This document shows, one piece after another, positions 9,653 through 18,238 of a stretch of DNA of 64,000 nucleotides. Each line of letters opens with the position of its first letter. Position 1 is the stretch's first letter. This DNA is from an uncultured Bacteroidota bacterium (GTDB taxonomy: Bacteria > Bacteroidota > Bacteroidia > Bacteroidales > UBA12077): positions 1-64,000 of the forward strand of contig CAJXLK010000004.1 in NCBI GenBank assembly GCA_913055635.1. The letters run 5' to 3'. A program made the position numbers and the translations under genes. The notes under the pieces are model-generated. The model did not search any database. It saw only the letters and a list, made by a program, of their open reading frames with translations, and had not been told where the DNA came from.

Positions 9653-10639
9653 ATGAGCGATAATATGCCTAAGCGGCCAATGGGGCCGTCGGATTTGATG
9701 TTAAGCCCCATAGGTCTTGGAACCTGGCAGTTCAGCAAACGCAAGAACCTGGCCGGTAAATACTGGCCTTACCTGGATGACGCAACAAGCTACCAGATCA
9801 TAGCGGCCAGTTACAACAACGGGATCAACTGGTATGACACGGCAGAGTTGTATGGAAACGGGGAATCCGAGCGAACCCTGGCCCGGGGGTTAAAAAAAGC
9901 AGGCGCCGGAGATGAAGATGTAGAGGTCGCCACCAAGTGGAACCCTATCTTCAGGAGGGCAGCATCCATTTCCAAAACCATCGGGCAAAGGAAGCAAGCC
10001 CTGGAGGGATACACCATCTCCCTGCATCAGATACACAATCCCCTGTCTTTCTCTGGCATAGCCGCCGAGATGAAAGCCATGGCCCGGCTTGTTCAGGAGC
10101 AGAAAATCCGGTACGTTGGGGTTAGCAATTTTTCTTCCCGGCAAATGCGCCAGGCCCATAAAGAATTGTCAAAATACGGGATCGACCTGGTATCCAACCA
10201 GGTGCATTATAACCTGTTGAACCGGAAAATAGAATTCAATGGGATACTGGATGCCGCCCGGGAGCTGAACATGGCCATCATTGCCTATTCTCCCCTGGCG
10301 CAGGGCCTTTTAACGGGCAAATACCATGAATCAACGGATTCCATTAAAAGCCAAAAAGGATTCCGAAAAAGGATGGGATCATTCAGGGAAAAAAACCTGG
10401 AGCGAACCCGCCCCCTGGTAGATAAGTTATCTGAAACAGCCGCCCGTCATCAGGTTACACCGGCACAGGTGGCCCTGAACTGGCTGGTCAGCTTCCACGG
10501 ATCTGTGATTTTCGCCATACCCGGGGCATCCAGTGCCAGCCAGGCTGAAAGCAATGCCCGGGCCATGCAATTTAAACTTTCTGATCAGGAAATGCACGAA
10601 ATTGATCAGGAAAGCAGGAAGCTACATTCCGGCAATTGA
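9653..10639 (+). CDS. Aldo/keto reductase
   Basis: This 328-residue cytosolic NAD(P)H-dependent reductase has the TIM-barrel family pattern. GLGTWQFS opens the barrel. NWYDTAELYGNGESE holds the catalytic Asp62 and Tyr67, EVATKWNP the Lys, and SLHQIHNP the His. The C-terminal VIFAIPGASSASQ is the cofactor phosphate-binding region. The KRKNLAGKYWPYLDD insert resembles aryl-alcohol-dehydrogenase-like members. The substrate cannot be assigned. It ends 57 bases before the glycosyltransferase gene, and co-transcription with the thiol-type genes downstream is possible. Confidence 0.9.
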   Translation: MSDNMPKRPMGPSDLMLSPIGLGTWQFSKRKNLAGKYWPYLDDATSYQIIAASYNNGINWYDTAELYGNGESERTLARGLKKAGAGDEDVEVATKWNPIFRRAASISKTIGQRKQALEGYTISLHQIHNPLSFSGIAAEMKAMARLVQEQKIRYVGVSNFSSRQMRQAHKELSKYGIDLVSNQVHYNLLNRKIEFNGILDAARELNMAIIAYSPLAQGLLTGKYHESTDSIKSQKGFRKRMGSFREKNLERTRPLVDKLSETAARHQVTPAQVALNWLVSFHGSVIFAIPGASSASQAESNARAMQFKLSDQEMHEIDQESRKLHSGN

Positions 10640-10696
10640 ATTAATTTTGCCCCGGAGCAACCCCAATAAGATGATAAAACCAACCCGACCATCACC

Positions 10697-11431
10697 ATGA
10701 ACAATTACCTGGTATTCATACCGGCCTATAATGAAGCCTCCACCATAGGTCAGATCATCGGTCAGATCCATCAACTCCGAGAGGATCCCGACATCCTTGT
10801 CATTGATGATGGTTCGGGCGATTCAACCAGGGATATCCTGGAAAAAACAAGCGGTATTTACACCCTGTATCATCAGGCCAACTTGGGATACGGGCAAACC
10901 CTGATCGATGGATTTAACTTTGCTGGTGAAAAGGGGTATGAATATGTAATCACCATAGACAGTGACAAGCAGCACCAGCCTTCGGAAATACCCTTGTTCA
11001 TTGAGCAAAGTAAGCAACTGGGGGTCGACATCCTCTCGGGAAGCAGGTACCTTCATCCCTCGGGTGAAGGCTTGATGAAGGCACCTGCTGACCGGGTCAA
11101 AGTAAACCGAAGGATCACCGCCCGCATCAATCAAATCACCGGTTATCGCTTAACCGATGCCTTTTGCGGGTTCAAGCTCTACCGGGTGAAGGCCCTCAAT
11201 AGACTGAACCTCAACGAGCAAGGGTATGGCATGCCGCTGCAATTCTGGATCCAGGCCTGGAAAAAGGGATTAACCCTACGTGAGCTGCCGGTACAAATGA
11301 TCTATTTTGATCACGATCCCACTGTAAGGGCCTCGCATTCCAATCTATGCCAGAGGTACAAATATTATCTTGATGTGATTGAAAAAGAAAAAATGACGTA
11401 TGAGACTACTGATATTAGCCGCTCATCCTGA
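10697..11431 (+). CDS. Family 2 glycosyltransferase (dolichyl-phosphate-mannose-synthase-like)
   Basis: The protein is 244 residues with the GT-A nucleotide-sugar fold. YLVFIPAYNEASTIG is the entry strand, ILVIDDGSGDST binds the nucleotide, and ITIDSDKQHQPSEI contains the metal-binding DxD-like motif. No membrane anchor is present, so the enzyme is a soluble transferase, perhaps onto a polyprenyl phosphate or another acceptor. The last 32 bases overlap the deacetylase gene starting at 11400, indicating translational coupling. That links it to the deacetylase and BshC-like genes, although a family 2 enzyme is not the usual BshA (family 4). Confidence 0.88.
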   Translation: MNNYLVFIPAYNEASTIGQIIGQIHQLREDPDILVIDDGSGDSTRDILEKTSGIYTLYHQANLGYGQTLIDGFNFAGEKGYEYVITIDSDKQHQPSEIPLFIEQSKQLGVDILSGSRYLHPSGEGLMKAPADRVKVNRRITARINQITGYRLTDAFCGFKLYRVKALNRLNLNEQGYGMPLQFWIQAWKKGLTLRELPVQMIYFDHDPTVRASHSNLCQRYKYYLDVIEKEKMTYETTDISRSS

Positions 11432-12077
11432 CGATGCCGAAATATCCATCGGGGGAACCATGCTCACCCACGCCGAAAAAGGCGATGAGGTTTACCTGTT
11501 GAATTTCACCAACGGCGAACCCACCCCTAACGGTACGGTTGAGACCCGGCTCCGGGAAGCCGCTGAAGCCGACCGGATTCTGAAGCTCCAAAAACGAATT
11601 GTTATGGACCTGCCCAACCGCTACCTCCAGGACACCATTGAGAACAGGGAAGCTGTAGCCGAACACATCCGGGACATCCGCCCCGACATCATGCTGGTTC
11701 AAACCCAACTGGATCAGCATCCCGATCACATTGCCGCTTCCCAGCTGGGAACAGCGGCCCGTTTTTATGCCAAACTAACCAAAACCCAAATGAAAGGCGA
11801 ACCCTTTTATCCGCCCAAAATCCTCTATTACTTCACCTCCCACTTCAAAACCGAGCCCGTTCCTTCGTTCGTCCTGCCGGTTACCCAAAACGTGTTTGAT
11901 CGCAAAGTGAAAGCCGTCGAAGCCTATCAATCCCAGTTCCTCCACAAAAACAGGGACATTCCCGAATTTCTCCACATCATGAACAAACGTTACGGGGCAC
12001 GCATCAACAGCCCCTATGGCGAACCGTTTTATACCCCCGAACTATTGGGTATTAAAGGTCTCGAATACATTGTATAA
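11400..12077 (+). CDS. bshB1: PIG-L/BshB1-type N-acetylglucosaminyl deacetylase
   Basis: This 225-residue zinc-dependent deacetylase begins MRLLILAAHPDDAEISIGG, the diagnostic AHPDDAE zinc site (H9, D12), with the third ligand region in LDQHPDHIAA. Members deacetylate GlcNAc-malate to GlcN-malate in bacillithiol synthesis. The length and the neighbouring BshC-like gene favour the BshB1 branch. The start overlaps the glycosyltransferase by 32 bases, and the next gene starts 5 bases after the stop. Other PIG-L enzymes act on different glycans, so the pathway is an inference from context. Confidence 0.82.
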   Translation: MRLLILAAHPDDAEISIGGTMLTHAEKGDEVYLLNFTNGEPTPNGTVETRLREAAEADRILKLQKRIVMDLPNRYLQDTIENREAVAEHIRDIRPDIMLVQTQLDQHPDHIAASQLGTAARFYAKLTKTQMKGEPFYPPKILYYFTSHFKTEPVPSFVLPVTQNVFDRKVKAVEAYQSQFLHKNRDIPEFLHIMNKRYGARINSPYGEPFYTPELLGIKGLEYIV

Positions 12078-12082
12078 TCGTT

Positions 12083-13561
12083 ATGGAGCAGATGACCCAG
12101 AGCCTTCAGGCCAACCGGCAATGGCTGAAAACCCTTTTTTCCCGTTACCATGAAATAGGCCATATCAGAGAAAATTTCGACCGGCTGCTGGAAAATCACT
12201 ATGGGATATCGAACGAAAGGCCTGTTGCCACGGGCCATCAACCGGTAATTTACCATCCCGGATTGCTGTTTAAAAATCATTTTACCGGGCAGGCGGCCCG
12301 TCAGATGGGCACAACCCCGGCCATCAACCTGGTGGTCGATACCGACCTGGCCCATGTCAATGTGCCCGTTCCCGCTTACAGCCATGGAGAACCGGTTAAA
12401 ACCTTCGCCCGCATTGCCAATGAAAAGGAACTGACTTTTTCCGCCTTTCATCCTTCCCATGAACAAGTGCAGGCCTTTTTCACCTTTATCCGCGAGCACA
12501 TCACCTCCCTCGCGCAAGATCGCATCACAGAAGCCTTTGATCAATACAAAGCAGCTTTTGATCAGGCCTACCGGGATGGAAGCAGCTTCGTGGATGCCCT
12601 GGTCATCCTGCGCAACCGCTTTGATGCCTGGCTGGGTTATCCTATAAGGGATGTGAAAGTCTCCGGCCTGGCCCGCTCCTTCCCTTACTGGCAATACATC
12701 GCCTTCATCCTTCAACATATTGAGGCTTATCGAACGGCATACAACCAGGCCATCGAAGAAAACCGGCGCAAGGATTACCAGCCCGTCAGGTTCATGCATC
12801 AATACCAGGGCTGGATTGAGCTGCCTTTCTGGCTGGAAGACAACGGCCAACGCCATAGCGTATATTTTAAAAAGCAGCCGGGCCAATTTCGCTTTTGGGC
12901 GCCCGAGGCTCAACGGGAAATCACCCTTTCGCTCAACGGGACAACTCCCGAGCAGGTGGCCGAACAGTTGCAGGAACATCTGATCTTATATCCCAAAGCC
13001 ACCACCCTGACCCAGCTCATCCGCCTGTTCCTGTGCGATGTTTTTGTCCATGGCAGTGGCGCAGCAGAATACGAGCAAGTCAACAACCGTTTCCTGCAGC
13101 TGTTTTTCTCCATGGACCGTGCCCCGGCTTTCTATACGGCAACCGGCGATCTTTATCTGCCTTTTTCAGATGATATGCCCGATTTAAAAGACGTTAAAGC
13201 CGACCACCACCGCAAAAGCAAATGGCTCCGCGAGGCCCACCGGAATCCGGAAGGCCAGCTGGACAACCGACTGGCTGAGCAATACAAGAAAAAAAAGAAA
13301 GCCATTGCCCAAAAAATGTCGCAGGAAAACCAGCCCGAGCGGCGCAAAGATTATCACCATCAATTGCAGGAAGTTGACCGGCAGATCAAAGAAGAGTTAA
13401 AGCCTCAGATTGAACAGGTTAAACAGGAACTGGCCCATTATGAAAGCCTTTTGGAAAAGCAGGATGTTTACTTTGAACGCCGCTATCCTTATTTCCTTTA
13501 CCCGGCAGAGGAACTCACGCAGGAAAATTTCCGAGAGCACCTCCGGGTGAAACGCCATTAG
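12083..13561 (+). CDS. Remote BshC-like protein (putative thiol-ligase fold)
   Basis: This 492-residue protein resembles BshC, the cysteine-adding enzyme of bacillithiol synthesis, only in outline. VATGHQPVIYHPGLLFKN parallels the TGHQxxLFTGPL region of BshC. PKATTLTQLIRLFLCDVFV followed by GSGAAEYEQVN parallels the later RPVxQDxxLP and GGxxExxYWxQ segments. A long charged coiled coil (about 395-455) sits near the C terminus, as in that family. The EDHDFEE-type motif expected of classical BshC is not visible; its region reads VVDTDLAHVNVPVP. It may be a divergent BshC or a related enzyme acting on a different sugar product. Position directly after the deacetylase supports a shared pathway. 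Confidence 0.55.
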   Translation: MEQMTQSLQANRQWLKTLFSRYHEIGHIRENFDRLLENHYGISNERPVATGHQPVIYHPGLLFKNHFTGQAARQMGTTPAINLVVDTDLAHVNVPVPAYSHGEPVKTFARIANEKELTFSAFHPSHEQVQAFFTFIREHITSLAQDRITEAFDQYKAAFDQAYRDGSSFVDALVILRNRFDAWLGYPIRDVKVSGLARSFPYWQYIAFILQHIEAYRTAYNQAIEENRRKDYQPVRFMHQYQGWIELPFWLEDNGQRHSVYFKKQPGQFRFWAPEAQREITLSLNGTTPEQVAEQLQEHLILYPKATTLTQLIRLFLCDVFVHGSGAAEYEQVNNRFLQLFFSMDRAPAFYTATGDLYLPFSDDMPDLKDVKADHHRKSKWLREAHRNPEGQLDNRLAEQYKKKKKAIAQKMSQENQPERRKDYHHQLQEVDRQIKEELKPQIEQVKQELAHYESLLEKQDVYFERRYPYFLYPAEELTQENFREHLRVKRH

Positions 13562-13678
13562 ATCAAATGACAAATATCCAAACCAGGCATGAATGGGCCT
13601 AAAGGCAGAAACTCAAACACAGAGCCTGTCTTCAGGCCCAACGGGAAAGCCTATCTGAGCGCCAGCCTGGGGCCTTGT

Positions 13679-15019
13679 CTATGCAAAACTTTCCCGGTCA
13701 AAGCTCAGGTTTTGGTGGGCCATGGCCATCAAGCTTCGGGCACTTACCCCATAAGGGCAGGCCGACTCGCAATAACCGGGACAGCTCATACAAAGCTCGG
13801 CCTTTTTGCCCGGCAAATCAGCATAGAGCTTCATGGCCTGTTTTTCATCCTTTTTATTCTGGTAATAATAATTGTAGCGCAAAATGGTGTTGACGGGAAG
13901 ATGATAGGGACAGGCCCTCTCGCAGGCATTACAGCCTATGCGGCAATTCAGAAAGCCAAAATGCTCCTGATGGTCCTTCAACAAGCGGGCCTGGCTGCTT
14001 TTTAGACTCCGCCCGGACAATGCCAGATAACGCTTGACATCCTCCAGGCTTCGGATATCAAGACACACGGTATGGGCCCTGGGGTCCTGGAGCACATAGA
14101 TGATGGCAGCATTGATCAGCTCTTCATCGGTGGTATACCCATACTTTTTAAAAAACGCCCGCGCTTTCTGTGCCCGTTCTTTATATCGATTCAGGTAGGC
14201 ATAATAGTCCTCGCCGGGATCTTCGCCCTGCTCCTCATAACGGGCAACCGCCTTCTCCAGCAATTTGTAAATTTGAACCGGGCTACTTTTCATGATCGCC
14301 GTGCCAATGTTTTTCTTTTCGCATGCCTTAAATACTTTTTCGGCCAAATCGGCATTGTAAAAATTATAGGTCATCAGAAAAACATCAAATTGATCGGTAT
14401 CAGCAGCGGTCAGCAAAACCTGGTCCAAAGATTCGTCCGGTAGCTTATACCAGGCGCTTCCGTGGCAGGAAACCCCGGTTGAGCGGACAAGGCCTTCGGC
14501 TTTGAGCTGATCCATACCGGCATGAAAAGCCGCATCCTCAACCACCTTGGAATTATCGGCCCCGTGAATCATCACACAATCTGCGTAATCGGTTTGCAAC
14601 CGGTCCAATGCCTCGCGGGTTTGACGGATCACATCATCTTTGCTCTTGAAGCCTTCCCCTCCTTCAGCGGGTAAAAGCTTGGTATTGACAAATAGCTTAC
14701 TGCGGTCGTAATCCTTCAATACCTTCCCGACCATACGTTCGTTATTGCCTTTGCCATAGGCATAACCCGTATCTATAAAATTAACCCCGCTGTCGAGCAT
14801 GGCTTTCAGCACGGTTTCGTTTTTCGGTGCCCCGGAAGCCACGTCGGATACCCGGAAACCAGTGCGCCCCAATATCTTATGATTTACAACGCCCCGGTTA
14901 TCCAAACTATTTCGCGGAACAGCCCCTGCAAAGCTGCTGCTGCCTAATGCAGAAGTCCCCAGCACGGCAAGGGACAAATTCTTGAGAAAATCTCTGCGAT
15001 TGTGCGATTGGGGTGCCAT
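13679..15019 (-). CDS. Tat-exported aldo/keto reductase with 4Fe-4S domain
   Basis: The protein is 446 residues. The N terminus NRRDFLKNLSLAVLGTSALG is a twin-arginine signal, predicting export of a folded cofactor-bearing enzyme. A predicted aldo/keto reductase barrel follows (ILGRTGFRVSDVASG, FIDTGYAYGKGNNE, CVMIHGADN). The C terminus has two cysteine clusters, CRIGCNACERACPYHLP and CMSCPGYCESACPYGV, typical of ferredoxin-type domains. Such fusions are known from Bacteroidota genomes as putative oxidoreductases of uncharacterised substrate. The Fe-S part may pass electrons to or from an NADPH-bound barrel. It is convergent with the BshC-like gene and has no operon partner. Confidence 0.9.
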   Translation of the reverse strand: MAPQSHNRRDFLKNLSLAVLGTSALGSSSFAGAVPRNSLDNRGVVNHKILGRTGFRVSDVASGAPKNETVLKAMLDSGVNFIDTGYAYGKGNNERMVGKVLKDYDRSKLFVNTKLLPAEGGEGFKSKDDVIRQTREALDRLQTDYADCVMIHGADNSKVVEDAAFHAGMDQLKAEGLVRSTGVSCHGSAWYKLPDESLDQVLLTAADTDQFDVFLMTYNFYNADLAEKVFKACEKKNIGTAIMKSSPVQIYKLLEKAVARYEEQGEDPGEDYYAYLNRYKERAQKARAFFKKYGYTTDEELINAAIIYVLQDPRAHTVCLDIRSLEDVKRYLALSGRSLKSSQARLLKDHQEHFGFLNCRIGCNACERACPYHLPVNTILRYNYYYQNKKDEKQAMKLYADLPGKKAELCMSCPGYCESACPYGVSARSLMAMAHQNLSFDRESFA

Positions 15020-15458
15020 ATCTGTTAAGTTTAAAGATGGATTGTTAATCAGCTATTTTAATAGGTTATCCTCCTGTCTAATGAACCGTTTGAAAAAAAA
15101 GACATTCGCCTGATGGATCGTCTAGCTTAAAGGGGTATCTCCCAATCGTATGCTTTTTGGAAGGGGTATCCTTTTAATTGAGTGATGAAGCCTCCTGTTC
15201 AATCGGTTATTACAAGAAGGCATCCACAAAAAAGACCTGCCGCGTTACCAAAAAATAGGTCGTACTTCGGGTGGATTTATTACATCCCCCCTAAAAAATC
15301 TTTTAGAAAACAGATTATATTCATCTACCGAGCATTATTAAAAAAGATGAAGGCATGGAATAATCAAACCGGGCAAATAAATTTGAGAAAATTGGATGAA
15401 ACCTGCATCCAGTAACCTTCACAACAAGGACATGATTATTCCAATGCTCCCGGGCAGG
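15020..15458. other. Intergenic region upstream of the ferredoxin-type reductase
   Basis: This AT-rich gap lies between two minus-strand genes. It contains CTTCACAACAAGGACATG (15417-15434), which matches the first part of the repeat at the left edge of the window. Several short reading frames occur but none has a recognisable product. Confidence 0.5.
15417..15434 (+). repeat. Partial copy of the ACAACAAGGACATG motif
   Basis: The sequence CTTCACAACAAGGACATG differs from 3-20 only by one A/C change and a one-base length difference at its left end. Unlike the other copies it is not followed by the GGGTTCCAT half. Chance is not excluded for an 18-mer. Confidence 0.3.
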
Positions 15459-17990
15459 TTATTCTTTTTCGCTCTCGGCCTGGGCAGGCTTATTTTCTCC
15501 GTAGGGTATCCAAATGTCAAGGGTGGTTCCGTTTTGGCCATTGATTTTCAAATCGCCGTTCATCAGCCGCACACGCTCTTCTATGCCCATAATCCCCAGG
15601 GAATTATTTTTATTCTGATCGTTTTTTTCAAGGCCGATCCCGTTGTCCTGAATGCGGAAATGCACCTGTTGAGACCGCTGTTCCAATAAAAGGTCGACCC
15701 GGGAAGCCTCGGCATGTTTATAAACATTGGTCAGGGCTTCCTGTAAAATCCGGTATAAATGAATGGCCATGTTTTTGCTGAATTCGACATCATCTTCCGG
15801 CATTTCAAGGTGGCAGTATATGTTGCTGCGTTTTTCAAAATGATTGGTGTACCATTCAATGGCGGCAACCAGTCCCATGTCGTCGATCAAGCGTGGTCTG
15901 AGTTCAGTGGAGAGTTTTTTGATCTGGGTAATGGTATCTTCGGTGATCTGGTTGATCTCCTCTGTCTTGGCTGAAAGTTTAGGTTGTTGACCCTGAACCT
16001 GTTTTTTCAGCATGGACAGGCCCATGCGGATGGCCGTTAAATTTTGTCCAAGTTCGTCATGGATTTCGCGGGCAATGTAACTGCGTTCTTTTTCCAAAAG
16101 GTTTTGCTGATAGGCCGAAAGCACCCGCAGGCGGTTTCTGGAATCTTCCAGCAACCGCTGATTTTCCACATAAGGGGTGATATCAGATAATATGGCGTAA
16201 TAACCCTCAACCCGGCCCTGTTGATCAAATTGGGGGATCAGGGTCCCGTCCATATGCGCCTCAAGGTCACTGGGATAATGAAAATGCTCGTGGTAATTGA
16301 CCTGTTCTCCATTGAAAACACGCCTGATATAAGGTAGGGATTGTTCATAACTTTTTTGTCCGATCACCTGGGCCAGGTGGTGGCCGACAATCTGCTGTTC
16401 TTGCAGACCAAACCAGTTGAGGTAGGTTTGATTGACATAGCGGTAGATCTCATCGCGGTCGACATAGGAAACGAATTGAGGCAGGCTGTTGACAATCTTT
16501 TTGAACTTGTTTTCGCTTTCGCGGAGGGCTTCTTCTGCCTTTCTGCGGTCGGTGATGTCGTGAATGATCGAATAAAGGTATTTGGTCTGGTCAATCTCCA
16601 GGGTGGTGGAATGGACCTCTACATCGCGGATTTCTCCGCTGGCCAGCTCATGGTTAAAATAAAACAGGTTTTTGTTGTTGTAATAGGCCTGCTGCATTTC
16701 ATGCTTGACCTGTTCATCAGGCAACTGGTTGATCTGCTGGATGTATTTCGATTCCAGGTCCTGATACCCGTAATAGGCTTTGGCGCTTTTGTTGGCTGAT
16801 TTGATCCGGCCGGTTTCCGGATTAATGATGAGCTTAACGGCATTGTTCTCGTCAAAAAACATGCGGAACTTGCGCTCGCTTTGTTTGAGCAACTCCTCGG
16901 TTTTGCGGCGTTCGGTGATGTCTTCCCCCACTTCCAGGATCCCCTTAATGGAACCATGATCCATCAACGGATAAGCACGCAGCAGATAAAGGCGGTCATA
17001 AAACCAAACTTCCGAATGCTCCTCCTGGCCAGAGTTTAAGGCCCTTATTGAGGGACAGTTTCTACAGGGCTCATGAAATTGGTGATAAACTTCATAACAG
17101 GGTTTGCCCACCATCTGCTGCTCTCTCATTCCGGAGATTTCCTGGACCGCCCGATTGGTCCATTGGATCTTCATATCCGGGTCAAGAAAAATGAGCTTTT
17201 CTTGCATGGCATGCAATATCAGCGACTTTTGCTCTTCGGACCGGGCCAGGCGCTTTTCACTTTCTTTGCGTTTGGTAATGTCAATACAGGAACCAATATA
17301 ACCCAAAAACCGCTTGTGATGGTCGTACATCGGGGCACCTTTGTCATAGATCCAGCGGTATTGGCCACTATGGTGCATCAGTCGGTATTCGAGCTCAAAA
17401 GAGGTGCGTTTGCCCACGGCTGCCAGGTACCGATCAACCACCCCAGCCTTATCATCCGGATGCAACCCATCGGTCCAGCCCATGCCCTTTTCCTGTTCGA
17501 TGCCCCTTCCCCTGAAAACCAGCCAATTCTCATTAAAATAGGAAACCCGCCCATCAACATCGCTCATCCAAATAAGAATGGGTGAATAATGGGCCAGTTT
17601 GCGAAATTTTTCCTCGTTGGCAGCGGCCCTAGCTTCTGCTTTGCGGCGCTGAACAATCTCCTGTTTTAACCAGCTGTTGGCCTGCTCAAGGTCATGTACT
17701 GCCGAATATAAAGTCTGTAAAATGGGCCGGATCCGAATGATCGCCACAAGCATCAGCAGTGAAATAACCAGGGCAATGGCTTCCGAGGTCATATTTATCG
17801 AGGCCGGATTGCCTGTCTGAATAAGCTCATAATAAGAAACGATCCGGCGAAGGGCCATCAGGGTGATGGCCCCGGCCAAAGCAATCCAGACCCAGAAGTG
17901 GCGGGTGGTTTTAATCAGGCGCAGGGCCAGAAATGCGCTGAACAGCTGTGCCAGGATGGAAGAGAGCAATATGAGATGAGCAGAAATCAT
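15459..17990 (-). CDS. Membrane PAS sensor histidine kinase, NarL type
   Basis: This 843-residue kinase starts with three predicted membrane helices (about 4-22, 33-47 and 67-88) in a short integral-membrane sensor region. A coiled linker leads into about four PAS domains. One contains a cysteine cluster, CYEVYHQFHEPCRNCPS, that could sense redox or bind metal. The HisKA_3 region has SYIAREIHDELGQNL with H644 as the expected phospho-site. The ATPase domain ends the protein (ILQEALTNVYKHA, IQDNGIGLE, SLGIMGIEERV). The partner would be a LuxR-type regulator; none is adjacent, making this an orphan kinase here. Confidence 0.9.
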   Translation of the reverse strand: MISAHLILLSSILAQLFSAFLALRLIKTTRHFWVWIALAGAITLMALRRIVSYYELIQTGNPASINMTSEAIALVISLLMLVAIIRIRPILQTLYSAVHDLEQANSWLKQEIVQRRKAEARAAANEEKFRKLAHYSPILIWMSDVDGRVSYFNENWLVFRGRGIEQEKGMGWTDGLHPDDKAGVVDRYLAAVGKRTSFELEYRLMHHSGQYRWIYDKGAPMYDHHKRFLGYIGSCIDITKRKESEKRLARSEEQKSLILHAMQEKLIFLDPDMKIQWTNRAVQEISGMREQQMVGKPCYEVYHQFHEPCRNCPSIRALNSGQEEHSEVWFYDRLYLLRAYPLMDHGSIKGILEVGEDITERRKTEELLKQSERKFRMFFDENNAVKLIINPETGRIKSANKSAKAYYGYQDLESKYIQQINQLPDEQVKHEMQQAYYNNKNLFYFNHELASGEIRDVEVHSTTLEIDQTKYLYSIIHDITDRRKAEEALRESENKFKKIVNSLPQFVSYVDRDEIYRYVNQTYLNWFGLQEQQIVGHHLAQVIGQKSYEQSLPYIRRVFNGEQVNYHEHFHYPSDLEAHMDGTLIPQFDQQGRVEGYYAILSDITPYVENQRLLEDSRNRLRVLSAYQQNLLEKERSYIAREIHDELGQNLTAIRMGLSMLKKQVQGQQPKLSAKTEEINQITEDTITQIKKLSTELRPRLIDDMGLVAAIEWYTNHFEKRSNIYCHLEMPEDDVEFSKNMAIHLYRILQEALTNVYKHAEASRVDLLLEQRSQQVHFRIQDNGIGLEKNDQNKNNSLGIMGIEERVRLMNGDLKINGQNGTTLDIWIPYGENKPAQAESEKE

Positions 17991-18238
17991 GGTAAGCTTA
18001 ATTTGGATAAGGCATCAACGAATTTACTTCATCCCGCATTATTCCATGCAAAAAAACTCAATACCGGCAAACAATTCCCTCTAAGCAAAACTATGTATTT
18101 TTATTTGAAACAGGTAAGATCACACGATCATTCAACTGGTAAAAACCCCTGAGGATTCGTTCCTTTTTAAAGCCCCAGGATCCGTGAAAGTACATTTCAG
18201 CCCTCCCTGCTTTAGCTCAGGAGCCATCATTCATTATT

